Source: Dyella humicola (GTDB lineage Bacteria; Pseudomonadota; Gammaproteobacteria; Xanthomonadales; Rhodanobacteraceae). Taken from it: a stretch of 64,000 nt of DNA. The DNA lies in the NCBI RefSeq assembly GCF_026283945.1, contig NZ_JAPDPC010000001.1:3100001-3164000 (forward strand), given 5' to 3'. A program made the position numbers and the translations under genes. A model generated the notes under the pieces. The model saw only the letters and a list, made by a program, of their open reading frames with translations, did no database searches and was not told the origin of the DNA. This document shows, one piece after another, positions 17,171 to 26,725 of the stretch; within the stretch, counting starts at the first letter, position 1; each line of letters starts with the position of its first letter.

Positions 17171-18658
17171 TCATTCGGAAGTCAGACGTTGGCCGCGATC
17201 CGCCGCAGTTCGCTCGAAGGCTTCGCTCGCATTGCCGCCGAGCGCAACGGAAAGCTGCACCGTATCGAGATACTGTGCCGATTTCGCCCGGATCTGGCCG
17301 ATCGATGCCCGCTGATAGGCCCGCTGAGCGTCCAGTACCTGGAGCACGCCGGTCTCACCTGCCCGGTACCCTTCCTGACTCAACCGCAAGCTCGCCGCGG
17401 CGGCATTCAAGGCGCGCTCCTGCGCGGCATATTCCTCGCTGTCATGGTTGATGGCCTGCAGCACGTCGGCGACTTGACCCAACGACTTGACGACCGTCTG
17501 TTGGTAGCCAGCAAGGGACGCCTTGTAGCCATCGACCGAGGCGCGACGGTTTGCCTTGAGCGTTCCGCCATGGAAAATTGGCCCCGTCAGCCCAGCGGCG
17601 ATGCCCCACAGGGTTCCCATCCCAGCGCCCGGCCCTACCTGGCTGAGCGACGCCGAGAGCTGCAGGTGCGGGTACATGTCGGCCGTGGCTACGCCGATCG
17701 CGGCACTTGCTGCATGAAGCTGGGCTTCCGCCTCGAGGATGTCCGGCCGTTCGCGAGCAAGCTCCGAAGGCAGGCTGACGGGTAGATGCGCCGGCAGCGC
17801 GAAATCGTCGAGATCAAATTCTGGTGCCACCCAGTCGGCGGGGCCTTTACCCGCCAGGACTGACAACGCATGGCGCGCGGTATCGCGCTGTTGAGCGAGC
17901 GGCGGTAGCAGGGTCTCATCCTGCGCCAGCTGGCTCGTCGCCAGCGCGATATCGACCTGCGTGGCGCTACCGTACTGGTGCGCCGAGCGGACGAGCTCGA
18001 GGTTCTTCTGATCATCGGCGAGCAGCTTCTGGACCGCGTCTATTTGCGCCCGCGCGGATGCGAGCGAGATAGCCTGGCTGGCGACGTCGCCGGTCACCGT
18101 CAGGTAGGCAGCGTCGAAGCGATGCCTCTGGAGATCGGCCAATGCCGTCCGCTCCTCGACCAGCCGCTTGGTGCCGCCGAAAATGTCGAAGTCGAAGCTC
18201 ACCGTCGGACCGACCGCGTAGAAGTTGGACGTCGATGGCGCGCCGGTGCCATCGGAGCGCTGGCGACCAGCCTGAGCGCCAAAATCCACCTGCGGCTTCA
18301 GCGCACCCGCGGCGGCCGCAATGCCTTCGTCCGCTTGAGCGATTGTCGCATCCGCCGCTTCCAGGTCGAGGTTGCCTTCGATCGCCTTGCGCATCACTTG
18401 ATCGAGCTTCGCGGAACGGAAGGTCGACCACCAATCGCCATCGATCTGCTTGTCGAAGTCGGCGTGCTGCGCGCCCACCGTCCCACCACCCCCGGCAAGC
18501 TGAGTTTCGGCATCGACATCGTAGTGTTTCGACGCAGACGCCGACGGTCGCTCGAAGTTGGGGCCCACCATGCACCCGGATAGAAGCACGAGTGAGGACG
18601 TCGCCACTATTGCCATCCGAACCATGCGCCCGGACAGGATCGATCTAGCCAATTTCAT
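17171..18658 (-). CDS. Outer-membrane efflux lipoprotein (OprM/NodT family)
   Basis: A 495-residue outer-membrane factor of a tripartite pump. The signal peptide ends in LLSGC, giving a lipidated Cys29. Two repeated OEP halves with long helical segments follow, including a typical ERPDILEAEAQLHAASAAIG. It is the last gene of the emrA-emrB-oprM order, starting 18 bases after the transporter stop. It would form the outer-membrane channel for the DHA2 pump. Confidence 0.92.
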   Translation of the reverse strand: MKLARSILSGRMVRMAIVATSSLVLLSGCMVGPNFERPSASASKHYDVDAETQLAGGGGTVGAQHADFDKQIDGDWWSTFRSAKLDQVMRKAIEGNLDLEAADATIAQADEGIAAAAGALKPQVDFGAQAGRQRSDGTGAPSTSNFYAVGPTVSFDFDIFGGTKRLVEERTALADLQRHRFDAAYLTVTGDVASQAISLASARAQIDAVQKLLADDQKNLELVRSAHQYGSATQVDIALATSQLAQDETLLPPLAQQRDTARHALSVLAGKGPADWVAPEFDLDDFALPAHLPVSLPSELARERPDILEAEAQLHAASAAIGVATADMYPHLQLSASLSQVGPGAGMGTLWGIAAGLTGPIFHGGTLKANRRASVDGYKASLAGYQQTVVKSLGQVADVLQAINHDSEEYAAQERALNAAAASLRLSQEGYRAGETGVLQVLDAQRAYQRASIGQIRAKSAQYLDTVQLSVALGGNASEAFERTAADRGQRLTSE

Positions 18659-18676
18659 TTTGCAGCTCCACGAAGG

Positions 18677-20173
18677 TCAGTGACTGGTACGCGGTTTGCG
18701 AAGAAACAGAACAAGCGGGCTCACCATCAGCATGGCGATCATCAAGAGCTTGAACTGGCCGATGACCGCGATGATCGCTGCCTGCCCGGTGACCAGTTCA
18801 TTCATCAAGGCGAGTTGCAGCCCCGCGAGGTGGCCAGTCGCGTGGGCAACGGCGCCGTAGGGCCTCAGGTTCTTGGCGAGGGCCAGGTGCATACTTTGGG
18901 TATTGCTATAGAAGAAGATCTGCACGATCGCGATGCCTATCGTGCTGCCATACAGCCGCGACAGGTTGAAGACGACGGTGCCTGCCGAACGGAATTTCGG
19001 ATCCAGCGTGCTGAAGGCGGCCCTGCTGAGTGCGGGCAACAGAATGCCGAGGCCGGCGCCCTGAAGCGCGCCTGCTGCGATCACCGGCAACGAATCCATC
19101 AATGGCGAATAACCAAGCATCCGCCAGTTGCCGTAGATCACCAGAGCCATGCCGCCGAACAGGAACAGTCGGTTGTCGATCCGCGGCGGCACGCGCCACG
19201 TCAGAATCAACAAGGCCACCAGTGCTGCGCCGCGCGGGATCGTCAGGTAACCGGCCGTGTCAGCCGGATAACCGAGCAGCTCTTCGAGCATCGGCGAAGT
19301 GAGGGCCAAGGTCGGTAGCAGGACGAAGCCGAACACGAAGAACATCACAGTGGAGAGACTGAAATTACGATCCCTCAGTACCGCCGTGTTGAGGAAGTGG
19401 TCTTTCCTGGTAAACACGTGCACGGCATAGAGGTAGAAGCCGAGCAGCGCAGCCAGGCCTTCGACCCAGGTCTCGGTCGACGCAAACCATTCCATGCGTT
19501 CGCCGCGATCCAGCATCATCTGCAGACCCGCGATGCCTATGGAGAACGTCGCGAATCCAAAAAAATCGAAAGCCGGGCTTTTTTCTGCCTTCTTCTCCTT
19601 CAGGCAAAGAGCCATCGTCAGGAAGACGGCGCCGGCGATCGGAAGGCTGATATAGGAGAGTGAACGCCACCCGTAGTATTCGCTGAGCCAGCCGCCCATG
19701 GCCGGACCGCTGACGATGCCGAGCATCGCCGTAACGCTCCACACCGGGCCGATGCGCCCATGCCTCAGGGGCGGCAATTCGTCCAACAAAATGGCCATCG
19801 ATAGCGGCGCAAGCGTGCCGCTCGCAGCGCCCTGAAGGATGCGGGCGAATACGAACTCCAGCGGCGTCGTCGCCAGCGTGGCGAGGCCCAGCGCGACGGC
19901 GAAGATGGCGATGGAAACCTGGAAAACCGTTTTGCGCCCGAACCTGCCGGCGAGCCAATGGGTCATTGGCATCACGATGGCGCCTCCCGCTATGTACGAC
20001 GAAAACACCCAACCGATCTCATCATCGGTCATCGACAAAGCGCCTTGGACGTGTAGTACCGCCGCGTTCGGGAGCGAGATGTTGTACGCCTGCATGTAGG
20101 TCGCGAGCAGGCCGGCTGCGATGAGGGCACGATGCCGCCACACCACCCTGCTCGGGTTAACGAGGGTGCTCAC
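18677..20173 (-). CDS. emrB: DHA2-family MFS multidrug transporter (EmrB type)
   Basis: A 498-residue inner-membrane drug:proton antiporter with 14 predicted helices, the DHA2 pattern. The motif A region WLAGRFGRKTVFQ and motif C-like segment MLGIVSGPAMGGWL are visible. The chosen start is GTG at 20171-20173, which overlaps the emrA stop in a GTGA junction; an upstream start at 20311 would run far into emrA. It pairs with the adaptor upstream and the OprM-type channel downstream. Probable substrates are hydrophobic toxins, not readable from sequence. Confidence 0.92.
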   Translation of the reverse strand: MSTLVNPSRVVWRHRALIAAGLLATYMQAYNISLPNAAVLHVQGALSMTDDEIGWVFSSYIAGGAIVMPMTHWLAGRFGRKTVFQVSIAIFAVALGLATLATTPLEFVFARILQGAASGTLAPLSMAILLDELPPLRHGRIGPVWSVTAMLGIVSGPAMGGWLSEYYGWRSLSYISLPIAGAVFLTMALCLKEKKAEKSPAFDFFGFATFSIGIAGLQMMLDRGERMEWFASTETWVEGLAALLGFYLYAVHVFTRKDHFLNTAVLRDRNFSLSTVMFFVFGFVLLPTLALTSPMLEELLGYPADTAGYLTIPRGAALVALLILTWRVPPRIDNRLFLFGGMALVIYGNWRMLGYSPLMDSLPVIAAGALQGAGLGILLPALSRAAFSTLDPKFRSAGTVVFNLSRLYGSTIGIAIVQIFFYSNTQSMHLALAKNLRPYGAVAHATGHLAGLQLALMNELVTGQAAIIAVIGQFKLLMIAMLMVSPLVLFLRKPRTSH

Positions 20174-21273
20174 TGAGCCGCTCCCGCCACAGGCGCCGCC
20201 TGCCGGGTATCCACGCGCACATTGACGCTGATGCCGGAGTACAGCGGCCACTTGGCATCGGCGGCATCCAGTTCGAGGCGCACCGGCAGACGCTGCACCA
20301 CCTTGACCCAATTACCAGTCGCGTTCTCAGGCGGCAGTACCGCGAATTCGGATCCCGTGCCGGGGCTCATGCTGATGACGTGCGCCTTGAAGCGGTGTCC
20401 CGGATAGGCGTCTACATCGATGGTTGCCGCCTGGCCCGGCCGCATATGGGTTAAGCCGCTTTCGCGGAAATTCGCCTCCACCCATACGTCCCGGCTCGAC
20501 ATCATCGAGAACACGGCGGCGCCGCCATTGACGAAATCGCCTACTTGCAGATCGTCGACCTTGGTCACGATGCCGTCGTCGGGCGCCACCACGTCGGCAT
20601 AGGAAAGGTCCAGCCGCGCTCGATCCAGCTGTGCTTTAGCCTCGCGAACCGTCGGGTGTTGATTGACATCGAGTTCGGGGTCGCCATTCAAACCGGCGAT
20701 ACTGTTCGCCACCTGTTGTTGGACCGAAGCAATGTGCTGCCGGGCAACCTTCAAATCGGTTTCGGCCTGCTCATAGGACGAGCGTGAGGCGAAATCCGAA
20801 GCCAGCAGCGCCTTTTTCCGGTCGTACTCGCGCCCGGTGAAGTCGGCCGAATCCTTGGCGGATTGAAGCTCAGCCAACTGCTGGCGATACGTCGCCTTAA
20901 GGCCCTCCACCTGCAGGCGCGCACTGTTTAGTCTCGCCGCAGCTTGCTCGACCGCAATCCTGTAAGGCTCCGGATCGATGCGAAACAGCAGCTGGCCCTT
21001 GCGGACACTCTGATTGTCCTTGACCGCGACTTCCACCACTTGCCCGGAAACCCGGGCATTGATGGAGTCCTTCGCGGCCCGAACGAAAGCATCATCGGTC
21101 GTTACGTAAGGTTCGTCAGCCAGGTATTTCACCCCACCGCCAACGATCAGCAAGAGCGGCAGCGCGACCATCAGCGGCCAACGCAGCTTCGCCCTGATAC
21201 CCCGGCGCATCGTCTCGGCTTGATCGCCTGAATCCAGGCCACTAGCCATCTCATCGAATTGTTTGCGCATCAT
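20170..21273 (-). CDS. emrA: HlyD/EmrA membrane-fusion adaptor
   Basis: A 367-residue periplasmic adaptor with one N-terminal membrane helix (LMVALPLLLIVGGGVKYLA). The first lipoyl half follows (ARVSGQVVEVAVKDNQSVRKGQLL), then a coiled-coil hairpin of about 100 residues, then the second lipoyl half and a beta-barrel (DDGIVTKVDDLQVGDFV). It bridges the MFS pump and the outer-membrane factor. Several in-frame ATGs exist (21273, 21270, 21249); the ribosome site is weak for all, so the exact start is uncertain. It heads the operon transcribed from the promoter near 21520-21548. Confidence 0.9.
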   Translation of the reverse strand: MMRKQFDEMASGLDSGDQAETMRRGIRAKLRWPLMVALPLLLIVGGGVKYLADEPYVTTDDAFVRAAKDSINARVSGQVVEVAVKDNQSVRKGQLLFRIDPEPYRIAVEQAAARLNSARLQVEGLKATYRQQLAELQSAKDSADFTGREYDRKKALLASDFASRSSYEQAETDLKVARQHIASVQQQVANSIAGLNGDPELDVNQHPTVREAKAQLDRARLDLSYADVVAPDDGIVTKVDDLQVGDFVNGGAAVFSMMSSRDVWVEANFRESGLTHMRPGQAATIDVDAYPGHRFKAHVISMSPGTGSEFAVLPPENATGNWVKVVQRLPVRLELDAADAKWPLYSGISVNVRVDTRQAAPVAGAAQ

Positions 21274-21504
21274 AAGATCCGAAATCACCGTGGGAATTAC
21301 GCCGGTACCGGCCATCGTTGGTTGGGTTGCTGCCGCCTTCGCAGGCGCTCCTCGGCGGAGTCCAAGTACGGACTCACCTGCTCGTCACTCAAGCTCGAGC
21401 GGCCGCCGCCCGGCAAACCAGCTATTCATGCAGCCACCTCTCTGCGCCTTCGCCAGCGCGTGGTGACCTGACGAGCGGCACGGGCCGCCTTCGCCCGCTT
21501 GCTT

Positions 21505-21548
21505 TTTGTACTGCCGCGTATAATATTCTCGCAAAAGCTGGAGGTCAA
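21505..21548 (-). promoter_or_regulatory. emr promoter TTGACC-N17-TATTAT overlapping the tetR promoter
   Basis: On the minus strand TTGACC (21548-21543), a 17-bp spacer and TATTAT (21525-21520) form a near-consensus promoter for emrAB. On the plus strand TATAAT at 21519-21524 is a -10 for the TetR gene, so the two -10 elements occupy the same bases. A repressor bound here would block both. The segment has a diverged copy at 9829-9872. Confidence 0.65.
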
Positions 21549-21555
21549 GTTTTTT

Positions 21556-22185
21556 ATGCGAAACGATACAAAACAAGGCGAGGCAGCAAAGAGGCCCCGG
21601 GGCCGGCCACGCGCCTATGAGCCAGAAGTGGCACTGCGGCAGGCGGCCGACGCCTTCTGGAAGGGCGGCTACTCAGGCACATCGCTGGACGACATCACGG
21701 CTGCGACCGGCATGAATCGGCCGAGCCTTCGCGCGGCGTTTGGCGACAAGCACACGATGTATCTCAAGGCACTGACCGATTATTGGGACCTCAAATTCGC
21801 TGTGATGCATGAAACGCTCGCAAGCGATCGGTCCTTGAAAGACACGCTGATGAGCGTTTATGACGCAGCGCTATCTATCTATTTCTCTGGCAATGGCCAC
21901 GCACGCGGGTGTTTCGTGGTGGGTACGGCCATCACCGAAGCCGTCAACGATCCTGAAGTCCAGAGCATCGTCATGGATGGATTGCGTATGCTCGATGCGG
22001 ACTTCGAGGCTCGCCTGAAAATGGCCCGCGATGCGGGAGAGCTGAAGCAAGACGCTGATCCTGGAGCGCTCGCCGTGCTCGCTTCCGCGACCATGCATAC
22101 GATTGCCATCCGTGCCCGGGCGGGCGTGCCTCGGAAGGACCTGAGGAAGCTTGCGCGAAAGGCGGTGAGCGTGATCTGCGGATGA
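21556..22185 (+). CDS. TetR/AcrR family repressor
   Basis: A 209-residue regulator. The N-terminal helix-turn-helix is clear (ALRQAADAFWKGGYSGTSLD, then DITAATGMNRPSLRAAFGDK), preceded by a basic RPRGRPRAYEP tail that may contact DNA. The C-terminal ligand domain matches the TetR_C group often found with drug pumps. GGAGG precedes the ATG at 21556 by about 11 bases; an upstream in-frame start at 21499 would run through the promoter. It is divergent from emrAB-oprM, which it very probably represses together with itself. Confidence 0.9.
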   Translation: MRNDTKQGEAAKRPRGRPRAYEPEVALRQAADAFWKGGYSGTSLDDITAATGMNRPSLRAAFGDKHTMYLKALTDYWDLKFAVMHETLASDRSLKDTLMSVYDAALSIYFSGNGHARGCFVVGTAITEAVNDPEVQSIVMDGLRMLDADFEARLKMARDAGELKQDADPGALAVLASATMHTIAIRARAGVPRKDLRKLARKAVSVICG

Positions 22186-22341
22186 ACAGTGGGCGGCAGA
22201 GAGTACGCTTTGAGGGCGGTCGGCCGGGCCGCGGCTCGCACCTCATTGGAGCTATCAGCGTCAGCGGGTCATTGACCGCGACTTCGGTGAAAGCTCATCG
22301 GATGACGGAGCACGATGCTTGTCTGACTCGTGAGGCGAGTC

Positions 22342-22848
22342 ATGCCTGACTCCCTCCCCGACATCATCGCTCCGCATCTAACCGTGCTGTTCTGCGGCAT
22401 CAACCCCGGAATGATGGCGGCGGCCACCGGGCATCATTTTGCCGGACGCGCGAATCGGTTCTGGCGAGTGATTCATCTTGCCGGCTTCACTGCGCAGGAA
22501 ATCCTGCCCGAAAACGACCGCCTGATCCTTCGAAACCACTGTGGCCTGACGTCGGTGGTAAAACGGCCAACAGCACGGGCAGATCAGCTGTCGCCCGAAG
22601 ATTTCATTTCTTCTGCCGCCGGGTTCGAGCAAAAGGTCGGGCGCTATGCACCGCGTTTCGTCGCCTTTCTCGGCAAGGCGGCGTACGCCGCGTTATCGGG
22701 TCAACGAGAGGTCGCCTGGGGTTTGCAAGCCGCGACCATCGAGCACTCTGCCATTTGGGTACTACCCAATCCCAGCGGGCGGAATCGCGCGTTTTCGCTC
22801 GATCAACTGGTCGAGGCTTACCGCCAACTCTATCTGGCGGCAGGTTAG
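22342..22848 (+). CDS. mug: G/U mismatch-specific uracil-DNA glycosylase
   Basis: A 168-residue base-excision-repair enzyme of the Mug/TDG family, which removes uracil or thymine mispaired with guanine and etheno-cytosine. The catalytic-loop motif GINPGM lies at about 18-23, and the insertion loop NPSGRNRAF near 140. Length is typical. The ATG at 22342 is used; a GTG four codons upstream is possible. It converges with mpg, another base-excision glycosylase. Confidence 0.93.
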   Translation: MPDSLPDIIAPHLTVLFCGINPGMMAAATGHHFAGRANRFWRVIHLAGFTAQEILPENDRLILRNHCGLTSVVKRPTARADQLSPEDFISSAAGFEQKVGRYAPRFVAFLGKAAYAALSGQREVAWGLQAATIEHSAIWVLPNPSGRNRAFSLDQLVEAYRQLYLAAG

Positions 22849-22972
22849 CGTTTAGCGTCAGAAGCTCGTCGAACGAAATGCTTCTGCCGCAACTCTGGTG
22901 CACCAAGGGCATGCAAAGCAGCGCTCTGCCGGCCGTGCATCAGCGCGCGGTGAAGACCGCCTGGCAAAACCA

Positions 22973-23596
22973 TTAGGCGCTTGTCAGCACGGGGCCAGAT
23001 ACGTACCGATTATTCGGCACGCGCCATCGCCACGGCAGATCTTTTGCCAGTCGGATGCCGACTCGAGGTCCACCCGAGAGGTTTTCCGGTGCCGCGATAC
23101 CGTCGTCAATGATGGCGTAGCCATCACGCGCGCCGGCTAGATCAATGCCATTTTGCTCCCCGGTAATGCCCATCGCCTGTGTCAGGCGAGCCGGCCCCCG
23201 GCACAGGTCGCGATCCTTGGTCCCCCAGGGACGCGCTTCGCGCATTCGCTCCAGGCCATGCAAAGGCTCGATCGCCCGGATAAGCACGCCGTCGCCCGCC
23301 GGCGTGCACACGCAATTGCAACACCAATGCATGCCATAGGTGAAGTAAACATACATATGCCCCGCAGGGCCAAACATGATGGCGTTTCTCGCGGTTTTGC
23401 CACGAAAGGTGTGCGCTGCCGGGTCGACCGAACCGACATAGGCCTCTACCTCGACGATACGACCTGCCCGACCGTCGGCGGAGGCCAGTATTTTATTGAG
23501 CAACTGCGGCGCCACCGTGGTTGCTGGCTGTTCGTAGAACGATCGCAAGAGGACCGCCCCCGGCCAGGCGACCGCCCGATGAGATCCTTTGGACAT
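22973..23596 (-). CDS. mpg: 3-methyladenine DNA glycosylase (AAG/MPG family)
   Basis: A 207-residue alkyl-base glycosylase. The family motifs are LLNKIL, the catalytic IVEVEAYVGSVDPAAHTFRG with the active-site Glu, and MYVYFTYGMHWCCN with the base-flipping Tyr. RGPARLTQAMGI and DGYAIIDDG follow. GGAG just before the ATG at 23594-23596 supports the start. It excises 3-methyladenine and hypoxanthine. It converges with mug and lies 91 bp downstream of the large LuxR regulator on the same strand. Confidence 0.93.
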   Translation of the reverse strand: MSKGSHRAVAWPGAVLLRSFYEQPATTVAPQLLNKILASADGRAGRIVEVEAYVGSVDPAAHTFRGKTARNAIMFGPAGHMYVYFTYGMHWCCNCVCTPAGDGVLIRAIEPLHGLERMREARPWGTKDRDLCRGPARLTQAMGITGEQNGIDLAGARDGYAIIDDGIAAPENLSGGPRVGIRLAKDLPWRWRVPNNRYVSGPVLTSA

Positions 23597-23687
23597 CCCA
23601 CAGCTCCATCGATCGTATCGAAGGCGACATTCTAGGCATTGCGAATGTCGTCCCTCGGTCAAGATGTTCCAAAGAGGCGTGCCCGGA

Positions 23688-26348
23688 CTATCTCAACACT
23701 CGACCTTGCTCGGTTAGCCCGAGGCGACCTGCGGCCGCGACGGCTTCACCTCGCGAGCCCACCTCGAGTTTGCGCAGGATCGCTGATATGTGATGCTCGA
23801 CGGTCTTCTCGGAGCGAACGATCCGGCTAGCAATTTCAGCGTTCGACAGTCCCTTGGCCAGCAAGGACATCACGTGCCGCTCGCGCAAGGTCAAACCGGC
23901 GGGATTCGCTACGGTCGTGGCTCTGGGACCACGTGTCACGCCGCGCACGCCAGCCTGACGCAGCTGTTCGCGACAACGCCTGACGGTGGCGCAAGCACCT
24001 AAAGCGGTGAAGGTTGCCAAGGCCTCAAGCTTGCTGGCTTCGTCACCATCCAACAGCGCCACGGCGCGCATGTAGGGGCAATCGAGTCGGTCCCAGATCG
24101 CAGCCGCAGCCCGCCATCTTCCATCCCATTGCAGCGCGTAAGGATCGTCTTCGTCATGGTAGCTACCCTGCACGGCGCCGAGCTTCCAACACCAGAAGCC
24201 AAGTTCGCCTAGCGCACGCCGGTCACTCAGCTGTTCAGCCAACTGGTAGGTCTGCTGCACCAATGGATCGGCCAGACATGCATCACCATGTAGCCACGCC
24301 GCCTCTGCACGGGCCGCGGCGATAGGTGCAAGCCGTTGCAGCTCGCCGGTGGCGCGGGCAAGCTCGCTGGCTTCGTCGAGCAGTTCGCTGGCACCGGGAT
24401 CGCCACGCCGCAAGCGGATCCGTGCCAGCACCGCCAACGCGGGAATGCGCGTGACCGGCGCTACCGTCGGGCGGGTAATGAGTTGGCCGGCGATCGTGGC
24501 GGCAGCTTCCCAGCGCCCTTGCTCGAAATCCAGGCGCGATTGCCAAGCCAGTACATAGTTGGACCACGAATCGAAGTCGCGTTCGGCGAAATACACCCCG
24601 GCTGCCCGGATCGTTTGCATGGCAGCCGGATAGTCACGGATGGTGACCTCCGTGCTTGTCAGGTTGGCATATGCGCGCGCGACATGTTCGCCATAGCCTC
24701 GCTCAAGGGCCAGACACAGGCTTTGCTCGAGGAGAGCTTTCCCCCCTACATCGCCACTGGCGTATAGCGCCGTGCCCACATTGTTCAACGCGTGAGCCAA
24801 GACTTCCGCATCACCGATCTGCTTCGCCAGGTCGATCGCGCAGGTGCCCCAGGCGACGGCATCTTCGGTTCGCCCGGCAAGCATATATAGCTGCGAACGA
24901 TTGCTCAGCGCCCAGGCGAGTTCGCTATCCGCCGGGAGGCTCTCAAGCAGTTGCACCGCCTGGTCCGCGTAGGCCTCGGCGTCTCGATTGCGCCCGGCAA
25001 ACCAATGCAGGCGCGAAAGCCAGCGCAGCATGTGTCCCTCTTGCCGCTGGCTGCCCAACTCACGCCAGATGGCCAGCGCCTGCAAGCCCGCCGCGATGGC
25101 GTTGTCTGCCTGATCGGTGAGGTAGCACTGGTACGCGCGCTGTTCGAATAACTCCGCCTGTGCCTTCAGGGGCAGTTTCGCTGCATGTGCCAAGGCCATG
25201 CCATAGAGTGTGGCCGCCTCGCAATGCGAACCGTGTGAAATCGCCTCCGCCGCCGCTTGCGGCGCATATTTCAACACGGCCGCAGCGTCCCCGGCCCCGG
25301 CGGCGTGATGCACCAGGCGCGCGGTTGCCACGTCATCGTAGCCCGCTTCCAGGCAGGACAGCACGCGCGCGTGCAACGCTGCAGCCAGCGGCTCGGGCAA
25401 TGCCTGCTCCATCGAGATGCGCGCCAGTTCGTGCCGATAAGCGTAGAAGCCGCTGCCTGCCGTAAGCAACCCTGACGCGAGTGCAGCCGAAATCTCCTCG
25501 ACCGTCGGAGCGAGCACGGCGTCCACCGTGCTGATCTCGATACGAGTCGGCACGATGGCCACGAGGTCGAGCAAGGCACGCACCCCGGGTGGCTGCCGTG
25601 CAGCGCGTGACAGCACAGCGTCTCGTACGGTAGCCGGCACGCCATCGGCCCCCAGGATCTCCGTAACGAAAAATGGATTTCCACCCGTGGCGGCGAAAAT
25701 ACCTTCCGCCAGGCAACCCGATCGCTGCGCCATGCTGGCCACCCCCGCTTCGGACAACGGCAGCAGCGGCACGCGTATCAACGCGTCCGCCGGCAAATCG
25801 CCGAACACCAACCGCAGTGGATGCCGTTCGCCCAGCTCGTCATCGCGATAGGTCAGCAACAGCAATGCACGAACCTGGTGAATGCGTCGGGCGAGATACT
25901 TGACCAGGTCCAATGTCGCTGCATCCGCCCAATGCATGTCCTCAAGGATCAGCAGCGTCGTGCGAGGCGATTGCTGCAGATCGGCAAACAGGGTCGCGAA
26001 AAGCTGTGACCGAAGCCCGTCCACGCCCAGCATGCCTTGCAGATGCGTATCGAAGGCGCTCGCCATGTCATAGACCGGACCCAGGGGCCGGGGCGAAAAC
26101 AAAGCCTCGCAGCCTCCGCAAAGAATGCGTTCTTCTCCGCATTCACCTACCAGGCGCCGGACGAGCGAGGTCTTGCCGATCCCCGCCTCACCGCTTACGA
26201 GCACGGTCAGTCCCTCGCCCTGGCTTGCCCGCCCAACAGCATCACGCAAGCGTTGCAGGGCGTAATCTCGTTCGATCAGCTCCACCGCCTCGGCTCCCGA
26301 AAACCTGCCCGATTGTCGCACCGGGCAGGTTCCAAGCGAGTAAATCAT
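23688..26348 (-). CDS. Large ATP-binding LuxR-family regulator (LAL)
   Basis: An 886-residue regulator. A STAND/AAA-type ATPase lies at the N-terminus: Walker A GEAGIGKTS near residue 54-62 and Walker B LLILEDMHWADAA near 130. A long helical region of TPR-like repeats follows, ending in a LuxR helix-turn-helix (LTLRERHVMSLLAKGLSNAEIA, then SEKTVEHHISAILRKLEVGSR). Such proteins bind an inducer in the repeat region and activate transcription when ATP-bound. The ATG at 26346-26348 is taken; a GTG at 26360 is possible. It begins 26 bases after the stop of the DUF4242 gene, so the two form an operon. Confidence 0.88.
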   Translation of the reverse strand: MIYSLGTCPVRQSGRFSGAEAVELIERDYALQRLRDAVGRASQGEGLTVLVSGEAGIGKTSLVRRLVGECGEERILCGGCEALFSPRPLGPVYDMASAFDTHLQGMLGVDGLRSQLFATLFADLQQSPRTTLLILEDMHWADAATLDLVKYLARRIHQVRALLLLTYRDDELGERHPLRLVFGDLPADALIRVPLLPLSEAGVASMAQRSGCLAEGIFAATGGNPFFVTEILGADGVPATVRDAVLSRAARQPPGVRALLDLVAIVPTRIEISTVDAVLAPTVEEISAALASGLLTAGSGFYAYRHELARISMEQALPEPLAAALHARVLSCLEAGYDDVATARLVHHAAGAGDAAAVLKYAPQAAAEAISHGSHCEAATLYGMALAHAAKLPLKAQAELFEQRAYQCYLTDQADNAIAAGLQALAIWRELGSQRQEGHMLRWLSRLHWFAGRNRDAEAYADQAVQLLESLPADSELAWALSNRSQLYMLAGRTEDAVAWGTCAIDLAKQIGDAEVLAHALNNVGTALYASGDVGGKALLEQSLCLALERGYGEHVARAYANLTSTEVTIRDYPAAMQTIRAAGVYFAERDFDSWSNYVLAWQSRLDFEQGRWEAAATIAGQLITRPTVAPVTRIPALAVLARIRLRRGDPGASELLDEASELARATGELQRLAPIAAARAEAAWLHGDACLADPLVQQTYQLAEQLSDRRALGELGFWCWKLGAVQGSYHDEDDPYALQWDGRWRAAAAIWDRLDCPYMRAVALLDGDEASKLEALATFTALGACATVRRCREQLRQAGVRGVTRGPRATTVANPAGLTLRERHVMSLLAKGLSNAEIASRIVRSEKTVEHHISAILRKLEVGSRGEAVAAAGRLGLTEQGRVLR

Positions 26349-26374
26349 GGCGCCATCCACGCGCGTTCACTTGA

Positions 26375-26725
26375 TCAAGCGATGTAACTGAATGGGAGCC
26401 ACGGCGTTCTGAGGTGGGCTGCAACAAAAGACTCGTGACCGTCGCGCCCCATGCCGAGATAGAAGTACGGATCGAGCACCGATACCTCCGTAATGCCGTT
26501 CACCGGCAGCGCGTTGCGTCGACCCACCTGGCGGATCGCCTCAGGTGTGGGTGCGTCATAAACGCAAAACGTCCGGGTCCGGTCAAGGCTCACATAGGAG
26601 TGCACCCAGGTGACGCCCTCTTCTGCATTGGTGTTGACGATCTTGCGGCAGAGGCGATCGCCCGTCTCATTGATGGGCAGATCCAGTCCTTCAGGAAAGG
26701 CTCGTTCGACAATGTATCGCGGCAT
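26375..26725 (-). CDS. DUF4242 (SCO4226-like, putative nickel/metal-binding) protein
   Basis: A 116-residue soluble protein of the DUF4242 family (start MPRYIVERAFPEGLDLP; middle VTWVHSYVSLDRTRTFCVYDAPTPEAI). A streptomycete member has been described as nickel-binding, but the function of the family is not established. A strong AGGAG ribosome site precedes the ATG. It is the first gene of an operon with the LAL regulator, suggesting that the protein or its metal ligand feeds that regulator. Confidence 0.85.
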   Translation of the reverse strand: MPRYIVERAFPEGLDLPINETGDRLCRKIVNTNAEEGVTWVHSYVSLDRTRTFCVYDAPTPEAIRQVGRRNALPVNGITEVSVLDPYFYLGMGRDGHESFVAAHLRTPWLPFSYIA

